A DNA stretch of 64,000 nt, taken from NCBI GenBank assembly GCA_029891345.1, contig CM056998.1:170462332-170526331 (forward strand). Direction: 5' to 3'. The position numbers and the translations under genes are program-made. This document shows positions 46,895 through 58,490 of this stretch, in pieces. Source of the DNA: Dryococelus australis (lineage: Eukaryota > Arthropoda > Insecta > Phasmatodea > Phasmatidae). The notes under the pieces are model-generated. The model was not told the DNA's origin and did no database searches. It saw only the letters and a list, made by a program, of their open reading frames with translations. Within the stretch, counting starts at the first letter, position 1; the number at the start of each line of letters is the position of its first letter.

Positions 46895-47973
46895 ACAAAT
46901 ATTTCAGCCTTCGTTACCATACTTCGCTGCGTCACTAACTTAATTCAGAACATTCCTAATATAATGTCTCATTAATCAGTTAAATTAGTAATGGTTGTAA
47001 GGCTTATTTTATTAAATGCTGCTGCTTGTTTCTGCGACAATTTAATGTCGAAATTGCGGCACGTGAAAGGATCCGTATAATGTGCGTTATTAAATCCCAG
47101 GAGAAAAATTTAAACTAGTTCGTGGCGTGTAACGCGCACACGCTCCTCTCTATAGCGCTATAAAAATATACGGTGCTGTAATTTCATTGCTGTGCTGCTG
47201 AGTCGCGCCATGCATAAAAACATTGTCTGCTGGTGAATATTTTACTCTTACGTCCAGTCCGCACTGTCCCCAAAATCTCTTGCAATTCCTTTTCTAAACT
47301 TGTGCAACTAACATTACGATACAGTGAACTGCTGTGATTATTCCTTTCATTTGACAAACTATTAAATTTTTCATCTAAGTTTCTTTACTTTCGCATTAGC
47401 AGTAAAGCTAGGCGAGCTGCCTAGCATCGAAAGAAATTCACTCCCCCCCCCCCCCCCCCCGTATTAATATACAAAATGGTTGCTGTTTTAACTAACTTTT
47501 GCAACATTTTCTTTTCACGTGTAGGCAAATTTTTTTTTAATGAGGATTTTAGGGCATTTCTTCGGATAGTCTTACTTATTTACTGTATTAGAGGCCACCA
47601 TTGCATATAGGCGTACTTGTTCTGCCGTTTGCAGTTTTTGAGCGAAAACTTTTACGTAGGCCTAACAGTTTTTTATATCGAAGTGTTACCAAAGATCGGT
47701 TGCTAAAATTTCATGTAGCTCAAGTTCTAAACGAATGGAACTAATAAAGAACTGAGGGTGTATCAAAATTGAACCCCGCCTGGAGTTTAACGAAAGGTTC
47801 GGGGCATAAAAGCCAGCGTGCAAGATGCCAAATTCCTTCGCAGTTTTAATATTAATACTTTCAGACCGCATTCTGCACCTTTGCGAGGGATCTAGCTTGG
47901 AGTAGTACAGTTTTTCACCTCCATGACCATGCTGAAGAGTATTGGTACATAACGATTTTCTTCCATATAGTAT
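46895..47973. other. spacer with C(18) run
   Basis: C(18) at 47443-47460. No gene seen. Confidence 0.4.
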
Positions 47974-49387
47974 ATTTAATGTAAGTGGAGTGAATTTTGA
48001 CAGTTCTAGAAAAGTAGCACGGCCACAATGTATCCTTTCACCACAGCTATTTTGTCACTGAAGGAAAAGAAGTTTATAAACAAATGTTTAGTCCAATACA
48101 CACTTGGCATTTTCCTCTTTCCTCCTGTTTCCTGCCGTGACAGGCACTGAAAAACTACCTTTAGCTAACTTCCGTCCAGTAATTTACATAGGATGTTATA
48201 GCTAGTTTGACATTCCAACCAGTTTTATTTTTGTATCTACCAAGTTACATTTGTTGGGGTTCTGTTTATTTTATTTCGAGGGAAACGGGAAAAATTTTGG
48301 ATGGATGAAGGGGGTGGGGGGTGTCCTTTAGTTTAACGTCTTTCGTGAGACGGCCTTGTTTTGATGTTCTTAAGAGTGTGTGGCATTTTGAGTTTCATAT
48401 TGTTTTGATGGAGCAGTGGAGAGATTTGCTCGTATGGAAATAACATTTAAATTGTTACTTCGAAAATGTTAACTTCAATGAAAAAAGAAAACGCGATATA
48501 TACGTCGATGTTCGTATTCGTTCAGATGCAGCAATATACACACACTTCGACCGATGTTAACCATACACTAGTTGAATTTACGACGTAGACAAAAACAAAT
48601 ATTATTCACACACTACTAAAGTGTTGAAAATGCGGCTCTTTCAGGCCATGTGCATTTCAATAATTATAGTAACGGTTTACAAATAAGTTATTTACAAAAC
48701 ACGCTAAGAAATTCGCAACCTCTTGGACACGTGTTTTCTATGGTAATCATTGGAAGGTTACTTCACAAAAATCACGTTTGTTCGTCACTAGCATTTAATA
48801 ATTTATTTGCAAAATAATTTACTAAAATAAACACTACGCAAGTTTCCTGAAACCAACAAACTTCAACTAAGATACGTAAATGATATACGTGTCACTTAAT
48901 TGCGGACGGCGTTAAGGAAAATGGCGAAACGAGCAGTTTTACGAAGCGGTAAACACGTACCGATTAATATTATATTTCTTTCACGAAAACTCACTGCAAC
49001 GGTACCTACAACCAACTATGCCTGAAGAAATCAAATAAAAAAATATTTAACTGTCTATTAAATACCCCGACAACACCAACAAGATATTCGTGTAATAAAC
49101 ACTATGAGAAAAAGGCACACCCACAACGGCATTCACCTGACTGTAAACGAGAAACATAAACTTGGCTAGCCATTGGCAGGAATCGTTTACTGTTCGTACG
49201 TGTCGACATACTCATAACTGCTAAACATTTTTTTTAAGACCAGTCACTAATAGCCAAGAAAATGTCATATTGCTTCAAAACATAATTTAAACCATAAATG
49301 GCGTAAGTATAATAAAGATCTTTAATCACAACTTTTAGTTCTGAGTAATATTTTCTTCCAAAGCAGTCATCAAAATCGCCAACTTAA
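47974..49387 (-). repeat. dispersed 1.3-1.4-kb repeat family E, copy 2
   Basis: It aligns in reverse complement with 17468-18775 from end to end (GTAAGTGG edge, ACGTCTTTCGTGAGACGG, GTTCGTACGTGTCGACATAC, CAACTTTTAGTTCTGAG). It ends against the next TIR element. The copies are clearly diverged, with many small indels, so the insertions are old. The two copies are about 29 kb apart in opposite orientation. Confidence 0.8.
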
Positions 49388-49933
49388 CATGTGCCGTGTC
49401 CGAAACGGCTACGAGACCATTATTTAGGTTACTAAATCGAACTCGTGACCAAGTTTAAGCTCTAAATATTTAGGAATTTAGGGTTGAAATTTACTGAGGT
49501 GAAGTAGCATACTGAATTCCCAAATAGGTCCGTAAAATCGTTTGCTGTTGTTTATTTACGTTTTATTTCCCGCGTTGTGGTGGAAACGTCAGTATTTACT
49601 GTTCTTGAAACGCTTTACAATACGTGCACGTGAATAATGGACAATCAGGGATCTTCATGAAGTTATTTTATAATAAATTTCCTATGTTTTATTAAAATTT
49701 CCAAAAAAAAAAGCGATCGGTTGTTTTTGAAATGGAATGTTAATTGCAGGGAGCGAATAAATAACTAGAAGGTTGATATCAGCTATTCACAAGACAACGG
49801 GGTTACGTGAAAAATGCTTGGCCTGTAGTTTCCAACTTTGTCGCATGGAACGCTTTTACAAGCCGTTGGAAACCATCCACCCTAAATTCCTAAACCTTAA
49901 TTCCCCAAATTGACCGTTTCGGACTCTGTTATG
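49388..49933. mobile_element. TIR DNA element of about 540 bp
   Basis: Left GCCGTGTCCGAAACGGCTA and reverse-complemented right ACAGAGTCCGAAACGGTCA form a terminal inverted repeat. Inward, AATATTTAGGAATTTAGGG pairs with CTAAATTCCTAAACCTTAA. No transposase frame. It abuts the family E copy, so one may have inserted next to the other. Confidence 0.7.
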
Positions 49934-50859
49934 AATCCCGCAGCAATTTATTAGCAGATAAACTACTGTACAGAGTATTTACTGTTTACATAGTGTGCAG
50001 GTGGGTCACGTTGTCAGATTTTACCCACATATGAAATAGACTATACCTATCCATGAGCTCTTGTATAGATGGACAGCAGAGTAAGCATATTATGCATTCA
50101 CGAGAAAATTGTGGGATATGTAATAACGATTATGTATATCCGATAAAACGCAGTTATAACCACCTCGTACGAAAACGGTGAATTAGATTACCCTGTGGAC
50201 ATGAAATTTTTAACCTCCCAGGACACCTTAAGCTAATGTTGACAGTTGGTCCATAAGAAAGAGTTTTTTCCGCTGCGGATGCCCCAACATTGGCTCACGA
50301 TTTGCCAGTAGAACTGTCAATCTTGTGGTCAGTGATGTTTCTATACATTGAATTTCCCAATTGTTTCTTCCCTTTATTTGAAACTATTTTGCACGATTTT
50401 AATATATCCTTTACACTTTGAAACTCCTTTCAAGGGAGATGAATTACATTTTTTAATTATTGTATCTGGCGTGTCAAGCGTTACTCGTAGCCTTGTGACT
50501 TCGTAAGCTCCTGTGGCGAAAAAATAAAGCCGTCCAATGTTTGAACAAGGAAAATAATCATTGCGCAGCTGGTATGCGCTCTCTACGCCTTGCTCCTTCG
50601 AAAGCTGGAGTACACGTTAGTATGCAAACCTTACAAGGCGTTGGAAATGACATAACGTTTTCCTTTCTACGCCGGAAAATCGGGGAGTAACTGGCCGCGG
50701 AGAGTGTTCTTCGCAGCGAAGTCGAGAGCTGCTAAACGCGGGGAAAGTGTTGACGAGAAGGAAACTGGTTTCACGGGAGAGAACAATCCGTGCAGTTTTC
50801 TAAATACTCGTGCCCTTGTTGGGAAGTAGATTTTTTTCGTACCTAACCAAGTGTGTCCG
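49934..50859. other. no gene seen
   Basis: The minus-strand frame 50667-50918 has no motif. Nothing else was recognised. Confidence 0.4.
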
Positions 50860-50950
50860 GTCATACGGTGATGCACTTGGCCTCTCGTATACCGAGGTTC
50901 GTGGGTTTCAATCCTCACTTCAGTGGCAATACGACTTCAGAAACTGTGCA
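50860..50950 (+). mobile_element. possible SINE head
   Basis: CTTGGCCTCTCGTATACCGA followed by GTGGGTTTCAATCCTCA has the spacing of a tRNA-like unit with a B box. The A box is poor. It lies just upstream of the solo-LTR-like block. Confidence 0.35.
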
Positions 50951-50994
50951 AGGAGGGGACACACACATACTGAATTGTGGGAAGAAAAACGTTT

Positions 50995-51888
50995 TGTTAC
51001 TATTTCACTGTAGAAATTAAGTGGGCTAAATCATGTTTGTTAAGTGATGGATGTCTTAATTAAATAAAAGAATTAATTATGATTTTCAAATTTTATTTAC
51101 ATTAACTACTAACAAAATTATCCCCACTCAACACCTCACAGTAAATTGATATCACTTGCTGTTTACAATTAATGCAATCAATTAATACAATGTATAATTA
51201 CCCCAGATAAAGAATCGGTCACAATAGACAGTGTATCAATATATTCAATTATGTGATAAATTGCGTCCATATTTGACAGTTCCGATATTTATAATAAAAT
51301 CCATATTACATGCCCACTCGGTCTCACCTCAGTTTAATCCATGTCCCTCCAGCCCGCATAGACTTCTCCGAGCGCCCTCACGCACAGCGGGCTTCACTCG
51401 CCAGGTTTCACGTCCTCTCGTCCATTCACACCAAGAACTCCTCGTCCGCAGTCGCGCCATACTGCACTTCGTGCCCGCACTCAGCTAGATTGCCTTCGCC
51501 AAAGACTGCTGGCCGCTGGACCGCGGTAGTATATATAGTCACCCAGAATTTTTTTCTAACTCGCGCCCTGCGCCGAGCGTCCTAATTTCCAGAATATTCG
51601 CGCACCTCCTACAGATGTATGCTTCTTCAGAGGGGGGAGGGGATGCATGTGACGCCAGCCAGTCTCACAAGAATATTCTCACGCCTCCTGTCGACTTCTT
51701 CAGCGCGGTGGGGGAGGGGCTGTTACCTAACAAAGTCTTGCCGCTGTCAGTTATTCGCGTGCTTCTAAGAAGGGACCAACATGGCAGCGAGCGCGTCGTT
51801 CCAGGAAGACGGGAGGGTCGATGTGGGTTACCCTCCCACAGCGTCGTGCAGTCCCCCCCCCCCCCGGCGCCAGCTGCAGCGCATAATA
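50995..51888 (+). mobile_element. solo-LTR-like element, copy 1
   Basis: It starts TGTTAC and ends near CGCATAATA, and aligns in reverse complement with the 61735-62652 copy over its whole length. Shared words include AGTGGGCTAAA, GATATCACTTGCTG, CTTCTCCGAGC, CACTCAGCTAGAT, GGACCGCGG and GGCGCC near the end. A TATATATAG at about 51530 follows a GC-rich stretch, as in a promoter. TG...(C/T)A-type ends and about 0.9 kb length fit an LTR left by recombination. No gag/pol sequence is near. It contains C(13) at 51853-51865. Frames here (51231-51975) are by-products. Confidence 0.65.
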
Positions 51889-52641
51889 GTATGCATTATA
51901 TTCATTGCCAGTTGCCACCTCTACACTACTCGCAAGTCATACCATTGCATTAAGATGCGAGATAAAAAATTTTGACGTGTTTAATTAAAATGCAAACGTA
52001 CGATGAACAATAGTAGCCCACAAAAGCGCAGCACAAGTATTTTAGAATAATTTCCACTGTAAATGTTTTTTCCATGCAACCCTCAACCTGTATTTCATAT
52101 TGCATCAACATTCCTGAGCGCCCCTTTAAAAAGATATCACTCCTGTGTTCACTGGAGAAATGACAATCCCTATTCGAGGAAAACTCCGGCACAGATTTGG
52201 TTGTAGAGTAGTCTCCTTGCCTTGAATAATCAATTCATAGTCAATTCTTGTTTTCTCTCACATAAGAAATACGGCCTGGTGTAAGATCTGTAATGACAAA
52301 AAAATTGATATGCTGTACTTGTAACGTGGTAAAAGCTTGGCATCTTCGTGGGGCGGATGGGTCTTGGCTTATGTAACGTTGTTTTAAAAGGTACCGGGGT
52401 GAAGGGAATAATCATTGTGGAGTTACTAGTTTTTGAAACGCACAAACATTCAACATTCCGTACTGGATTTAATTTTTTGAAATAGCATAGTATACCACTC
52501 GGATGATAGAATACCTGTAATATTAATGGGAGTATAGTTTACCATGTAGAATAAATGGTAATTAATTATCTTCTGAGAATGGCTACAGAAACAGTAGCAA
52601 GAAGTTGAACGATATGTCTAATCGTCTTTAGAATATAATTA
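51889..52641. other. AT-rich spacer
   Basis: No gene seen. The minus-strand frames at 51950-52445 have no motif. Confidence 0.4.
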
Positions 52642-53060
52642 TAGGCTTTTCACAGTAAAATGAGCACTTTTGAAAGCCATCCTTAAGATCTAATTGTAAA
52701 CTCGTGTGCTCCTCCATCTTATGTAAAATTAACATTGATGTGAGCCTCATCACGTTATTCATGCGTCGGTCAAATGAAACTGTGAAATTTTAAGAAAGTA
52801 AATACTTTACAAATCTGCTCATTTCTACACTTCGATGCATTAAAAAAAAAACCTAAGTGAATCAATTATAAGTTATCACATGGTTACCTAACACTTTCTA
52901 CTCGCCGTTAAGAAATGGAACTACTTTCCATCCATAGTTACCAACTTGACTGGCCGAGTGTTGCTCAGTGCGCCCATTAAAATATATGTATGTATGCATG
53001 AGCCATGGCTTTTTTCTAAGGTTAATTTCTAAAGTGCTAACTTTGTAGTGAACAGCCTTT
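52642..53060 (+). mobile_element. MITE family A, long class
   Basis: Left TAGGCTTTTCACAGTAAAATG and right GTGCTAACTTTGTAGTGAAC. It carries the long-class body with TTAAGATCTAATTG and TACCAACTTGACTGGCCG. First of four copies in 1.8 kb. Confidence 0.9.
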
Positions 53061-53121
53061 AGAAAATCGACCGTGCCCTAACAGTTAACTTAATCTCGAA
53101 CACGGCAAAATATATATAAAT

Positions 53122-53290
53122 CCAAGATGGCGGCCAACCCTTTCCCTATGTTGCGGATCGGGCCGCGACGCATAATGTCCGCATCAGACTGCGCAAACAG
53201 ATTCCTGTTCCAACGCTCAGCCCGTGACCTGCCCTTGACACGCAGGGAGCTGCGACCGGGATATCTACGTTGGTCCAGACCCCTCCAGTG
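53122..53290 (+). promoter_or_regulatory. YY1/Pho-like motif in GC-rich gap between MITEs
   Basis: CCAAGATGGCGGCC at 53122-53135 matches the YY1/Pleiohomeotic core (AAGATGGCGGC) and is followed by a GC-rich stretch. The open frame from this ATG (53127-53324) runs into the next MITE. No exon signal was seen. Function is speculative. Confidence 0.25.
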
Positions 53291-53293
53291 TAC

Positions 53294-53541
53294 AGGCTGT
53301 TCACGGTCAAGCGAGCACTTTTGAAGCCCTAGTTAGATACAATTTTCCTATCAGCCATTTTTTATCCTTCTACCACTTTATAAAATAAATATTGCCATGT
53401 AAGTAATGGTGTATATATATTTACCTGACTCGAAAGTTAACATCTAATGTTGATATACATTTTGTAAATGAATAATATTTGAAATGATGTGGCTTCAAAA
53501 AGTACTCACTTTACCCTCCATCCGCCGAGACGTGAACAGCG
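53294..53541 (+). mobile_element. MITE family A, short class, interrupted right end
   Basis: Left GGCTGTTCACGGTCAAGCG. The right terminal repeat reads CACTTTACC, then about 16 foreign bases (CTCCATCCGCCGAGA), then CGTGAACAGC, so a short insertion splits it. Confidence 0.88.
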
Positions 53542-53595
53542 TAAGGGTCACGGGAGTTGGTGTGCTCAGTGTGGTACTTTCCATCCCCTTGGTTA

Positions 53596-53819
53596 TAGGC
53601 TGTTCACGGTAAAGTGAGCACTTAAGGCCCTCCGAACAGGTATCAACATACCTTATTGCAGTCTCATGTATTAACTTTTGAGATTGGTGAAATGTATGCA
53701 CTGTGTTTATTGGTTAAATTGCAGTGTTTATATTAAAAAGCAGAATGACGATAGAATTTGGGTGAAAGTAAAAATTTAGAAGGGCCTTAAAAAGTGCTCA
53801 CTTTATCGTGAATAGTCTA
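53596..53819 (-). mobile_element. MITE family A, short class, inverted
   Basis: Left TAGGCTGTTCACGGTAAAG and right GTGCTCACTTTATCGTGAAT. Body GTATGCACTGTGTTTATTGG read opposite to neighbouring copies. It is 54 bases from the preceding copy. Confidence 0.93.
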
Positions 53820-54055
53820 CATAGGGAAATACATGTTAGTGAAATTCGGTTTTTTGAAGCCAGTTTTGAAGAGATAAATTTGAAACGAATATCTAAATGC
53901 GTAGAATGATACACTTAAGCTTTGTATCGTGGCAAATATAACTTGTTTTTCAATTATATATTACTTAATTATTAAGTGTTCTAATCTTTCTAGGAAACAA
54001 AATGATTTAATGGCAAAGAAGCGCGTATTTTTGTGCCCAAAAGTCCCTGGTGGTA

Positions 54056-54430
54056 TAGACTGTTCACAATAAAATGAGCACTTTTAAAAGCCCTGCTTAA
54101 GATCTACTTCTATGCACGCTGTGTATTCTTCCGCATTATGTAAAATTAACATTGCCATGAGCCTCATCACTTCATTCATGCGTCGATCAGGTCATTTTTA
54201 CACTTCGATGCATTTAAAAATTCTGAAAGCGAAAGAAATAATTTATCAGAAATTGTTACCTACCACTTTTTATTCGACGTTAAGTTATGGAACTACTTTC
54301 CATCCTTAGTTGCCAACTTTTTTGGGCACTTGCCACTTACTTTGTCCGTTAAAATACACACATGAATATGGGACATTACTTTTTTTCTAATGTTAATTTC
54401 AAAAGTGCTCACTTTGTCGTGAACATACTT
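54056..54430 (+). mobile_element. MITE family A, long class
   Basis: Left TAGACTGTTCACAATAAAATG and right GTGCTCACTTTGTCGTGAAC. It has an internal deletion relative to other long copies after CATGCGTCGATCAGG. The frame 54112-54309 is inside it. Confidence 0.9.
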
Positions 54431-54529
54431 TTAATATCTTAACAGGAACGCCGTAAGATACATAATTTCATTAATTTTCGTATACAAAATTACCATTGCT
54501 TTCAAACCAGGCAACAAACAGCCTTAAGG

Positions 54530-54855
54530 GGCCCGCCTAGCTGGAGTTATTTTCCACTTCTGAGGCAGAGAAGCGCTGGGACAATAAGGGCTACACTGTT
54601 GCGCGTATCAAGTGCGCCTGCGCCACTAAGCGCAAAGCTCTGGAATGTACAGTGTTCGTCTTGCTGCGTGTACCCTACGGGACGCAAAGCTGTGACCCTG
54701 TCATTTTATTGACGGGAAGTCTGTGGGAAGGTTCTGTGCAGGACACTGTAGTATTTTTGTATCTGACGCTTGAAATTTTTAACTATGTTGGAGTGTTCTG
54801 AAATGGTGTTTCAAACGTGCGTCACGTCTTGAAAGCATTGAACAGACCTCGTCTG
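54530..54855 (-). repeat. dispersed repeat family D, copy 3 (inverted)
   Basis: It begins GGGGCCCGCCTAGCTGGAG. In reverse complement it matches 5990-6345 (GCGTCAGATACA, CCTGCACAGAACCTTCCCAC, GAACACTGTACATTCC, GCGCTTAGTGGCGC, TTATTGTCCC). Confidence 0.6.
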
Positions 54856-55968
54856 AAGTGTGCTTAATTTTCGTAGGTAAGCAGATTGGATGCACGTTTA
54901 ATAGTTGGTTGCAAAAACGTGTATTTCAAGCACTTCAGTGCAGTTCCAGCGAGAAATTTAGGTTCAGCTTTGGTATTGCTGTTTTGCGATTTAGCATTTA
55001 TATTGTTTTTAATAAATTAAATACTTGCTGGTACTTATGTAGACTATATTTTAACCCAGACGCATTAAAGATTGGGGCGAATTATAAAGGTATTTATTTT
55101 TCTTATTATGTATCCTATAACTTATCATTGTCCATGAAGTGCATTTTTGTTTTTCCGCGTATTATAGTTGGTCGAAATTGTATCGGCGCTAGAGTATTTG
55201 TCATTTCCTCCATAGGTGTGTGCATTTTTACACGTAACGAAAAACTGGGTGAAACACGAAAGTAAAAATAACTCGTAAATGGAAGTGTTTCTTGATTTAT
55301 GTTATAAATATCTTAAGACATGACTTCGGTTCATATGTATGCCTTTTACTATTTCAAAGTATTATTTAGCTAATTTTTCGGACATGGCCATTACATAATT
55401 AAATTGCATGGATGACAAAACGCACAAATAATGCTGGACGACGCAACGAACTTAACTTTTAACACAGCAGACTTTCTACGACAGAGCATTTGAAACATAA
55501 GTTCTATTTCGCAGCATACACCATAGATATAGATAGAGGCGAACGGATAAGACTCACTATCAGCTCATCGCCCCTTCCCCCGACATGAAGCTGTAAGAGT
55601 CGCTCGAAGAGCATCGCCCCGATATGCATTCCGAAGATACAGCGTATTTTGAAAATACTTGCTTTGAAGTGTTTTACGGAGGTTATTGAATATGAACATT
55701 TGTACAAGGTTTTACTGAACCTTCCCACGTCATAAATTTCTTTCGTGATAATTTCGTTAAGTCGGGCACCGATTCCACTTGTGGCGACTTCGTATTTTCA
55801 TATGCATAGTTATTTTGACAACTTCAGTGTTGATATAAATAGAATTGTTGTTTAATGTGACGTACGTGTAATAGTTTCCGTACAACTATGGCGAGTTGGT
55901 GTTCTCGAAAAGGGTTATCCGTCACTGAGGTACCAGAAGACAAATTAAATCGCAAGGTGTCGCGTTTT
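54856..55968. other. no gene supported
   Basis: A 135-codon + frame (54858-55265) is aromatic- and Ile-rich, as expected from AT-rich DNA, and shows no known motif. It is not called. Confidence 0.4.
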
Positions 55969-56211
55969 TAGGCTGTTCACGGCAAAGTGAGCACTTTTTT
56001 TTTAAGGCCCTCATAAATTTTTCCTGTCTTCCAATTTCCATTTTCCTGCTGCTTTTTAATATTAACGTTACAATGTGACCAATAAACACAGTGTATGCAT
56101 TTCACCACCCTCAAAATTTAATGCCTGAGATCGCAATAAGACATATTTATTAGTGGTTAGTGCCTGTTAGGAAGTCCTTAGAAAAGTGGTCACTTTACCG
56201 TGAACAGCCTA
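55969..56211 (+). mobile_element. MITE family A, short class
   Basis: Left TAGGCTGTTCACGGCAAAG and right TGGTCACTTTACCGTGAACA. Body AATAAACACAGTGTATGC. Confidence 0.93.
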
Positions 56212-57861
56212 TAACTATATTTTAATTCCTCAGTATGCTTTAGTCGTGATATGACCGTTGACTGCTACCATATGGCGGACCTGCATATATAGTCTGTTCC
56301 TGGTCGATTACTTCTGAAGTTCAGCTTTCTACTTAAGTATCCTTCCGCCACATGTGAAATCAGCTTTGCTGCGACTCTCTGCGTCGATCACTTGACACCG
56401 TGAAAATTTAATTGTACTGTGTATAAAATGAAAAATATTTAGTTATCCTATTAAACATTACACTTACTTAACAAGTTAATGCGTGTACTATCCGTAATTG
56501 ATTGGTAACATTTCAAATATGCCAATCGATTTTTCCTTAGAAATACGTGCATGACGTACAAGAATTATTTTTTGAATGTTGATTTTGGAAGTAAAAATTA
56601 TGAACTAACTACTCTCTTGCTGCGGGTTCATCTGTGGCTCAGTCTCCTACAGTGCGTGCGAGACTTGTCTGTTGACAAGCGCACTGCCTGCGAACTTACT
56701 GGCGAATATTTTCCCTCATGCTGTCTCGATGGTAGCCATGCTAGGAAAGGGGAAACCTCCGGAGATGACGTCCGCTGTGTGGCCATGGCAACCCCTCGCC
56801 AGGGGCCGTGACACGCCCTTCCGCCACACCCCTATCGATCCCGACACGTGGTTCCTCCTTCCCCTTTCTCTAAAATGTTTATTACCCTCTCGCTCAACCC
56901 TTAAAGGGCCTTACACAATTGAAAATTTTAACATTTGACTTAACCATTTGACTTTGTTTGCTTTCCGACATGTTGTTTCTTATGGAGCTAGACACGACGG
57001 AACTGTCAAAGGTAAAACAAGCACTCTTGACTTTACGATTTCGAAAAGTTGAAATTTAAAGTCAGTCAAGCAGCCATTTTGCCGAGAGTCTAACATGTTA
57101 TGTGAAAAGTGCGATATTTAATTGTAGTGCGATTTTAATCTCGTGTGTATTATACGAAGTTCGTGTTAAATTAAATAAATGTCATACGAATATAGTGTGA
57201 AGAGGAAATGCATGAATTTACATAATTTAATGAAGAAAACAAACTAGTTTTTGTTTTGAAATAAACTTCTGATATAAATTTTAAGCCTATTAAAAAAAAA
57301 AAAAAGGCACGTAAAATGCATTCCTGGATATTATCATTATTATTTTCATAACAAGATACACATTTTCACTAAGCTCCCAGAATCTATGTTCAATTGTCTG
57401 AACTGTGACTTTACAATTGTATTGTGTATTGGTGCTTTCGGCAGAGGAAAGGAAACGTAAAGTCAAATGCTAAAGTCTTCTACTGTGTAAGAAGCTTAAC
57501 ACTGGTTGAGCTGCCTTCTGAGCCACGTTTGTTTCAAATAACTGCTCGTAGAGTAACGGCAGAGCAAAGCTAGAGTAATCGTGGTTTGTTTTCGAACAGC
57601 ATCGTGTAAACATCATGCTGTTCTTACAAACCTACGTTCAAAATGGAAAATTAACGCAGGCAGTTAAATAAAATAAGTAATAAACTACACTTACACGTAT
57701 AATGAACATTGCCCAAAAATGAAAAATAGTGATTTTATCACTTAACATACTACATCCGTATTTGTAACCAGCATGTGTATATTTTCTTTCAGTTGGCTTA
57801 AACTAAATCCCCCTGCCATTTTCTAATTTACCCTGCGATACTCGCCGAAATAATGCGTGTA
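56212..57861. other. no gene supported
   Basis: A GC-richer part at 56640-56900 carries overlapping frames (56551-56938). GTGGCTCAGTC near 56634 is A-box-like, but the unit is not a clear SINE. A poly-A run lies at about 57292-57305. Confidence 0.35.
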
Positions 57862-58068
57862 TAGGCTGTTCACGGTAAAGTGAACACTTTTGAAGTCCTA
57901 GTTACATTTTCCTTTAAGCCATTTTTTTATCCTTTAACCTACTTTGTAAATAAACGTTACCATGTAAAAACACAGTGTGTATATTCCACCGCACTCAGAA
58001 GTTAGTCTACTGCTAAAATATATATTTGGCTGTTATTCCAAATGAGAGGGCTTTCAAAAGTACTCATA
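57862..58068 (+). mobile_element. MITE family A, short class, right end truncated
   Basis: Left TAGGCTGTTCACGGTAAAG is intact. The right end stops at AAAGTACTCATATA, losing the ACCGTGAACAGCC tip, close to where a family B repeat starts. Confidence 0.9.
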
Positions 58069-58089
58069 TAGCCAATAAGTCTTACTCTG

Positions 58090-58490
58090 GCAAGATGATC
58101 AAAGTAATGTCTCTGAAGTTTTGAAACTCCAGCAAGAATGAGTAAAAAATATTTATAGTTTATACACGGTTTCTTCACGCTTTTTGATTCAGACATTTGA
58201 AAAATCACACCATGTATGACGTGCTTGGTTGTTCACTAAATATGCCCTGTATCACAAGCGTTTTATACTTTTTTTTAACATAAAAATACCCCAGTTTCTA
58301 TCAAATTAAACGTTTACTTATAAACTACGACTTTAACATCTATAATGTAAGTTAAAAAGTCCTAATGCAAAATAGTACTAAATTTTGTGCTCACGATTGC
58401 GGTGCGCTGTCCCTTTGTTTGCACGAGGCGGAGGAATATCCTGGAAGTAGAATTTAAGCAGTGCTTCAGAAAAGTTGGAAGTAAGTGACT
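58090..58490 (+). repeat. dispersed repeat family B, copy 3
   Basis: CATGTATGACGTGCTTGGTTG, GGTGCGCTGTCCCTTTG, GAGGAATATCCTGGAAGTAG and TTCAGAAAAGTTGGAAGT match 13400-13740 and, in part, 22200-22300. Confidence 0.65.

Noticed and set aside
51231..51975. Proline- and arginine-rich frames
   Set aside because: They fall inside the solo-LTR-like block and have inverted counterparts at 61934-62455, so they are repeat by-products.
54858..55265. 135-codon frame on the + strand
   Set aside because: Aromatic and Ile-rich composition expected from AT-rich DNA; no membrane-protein family or other motif recognised.
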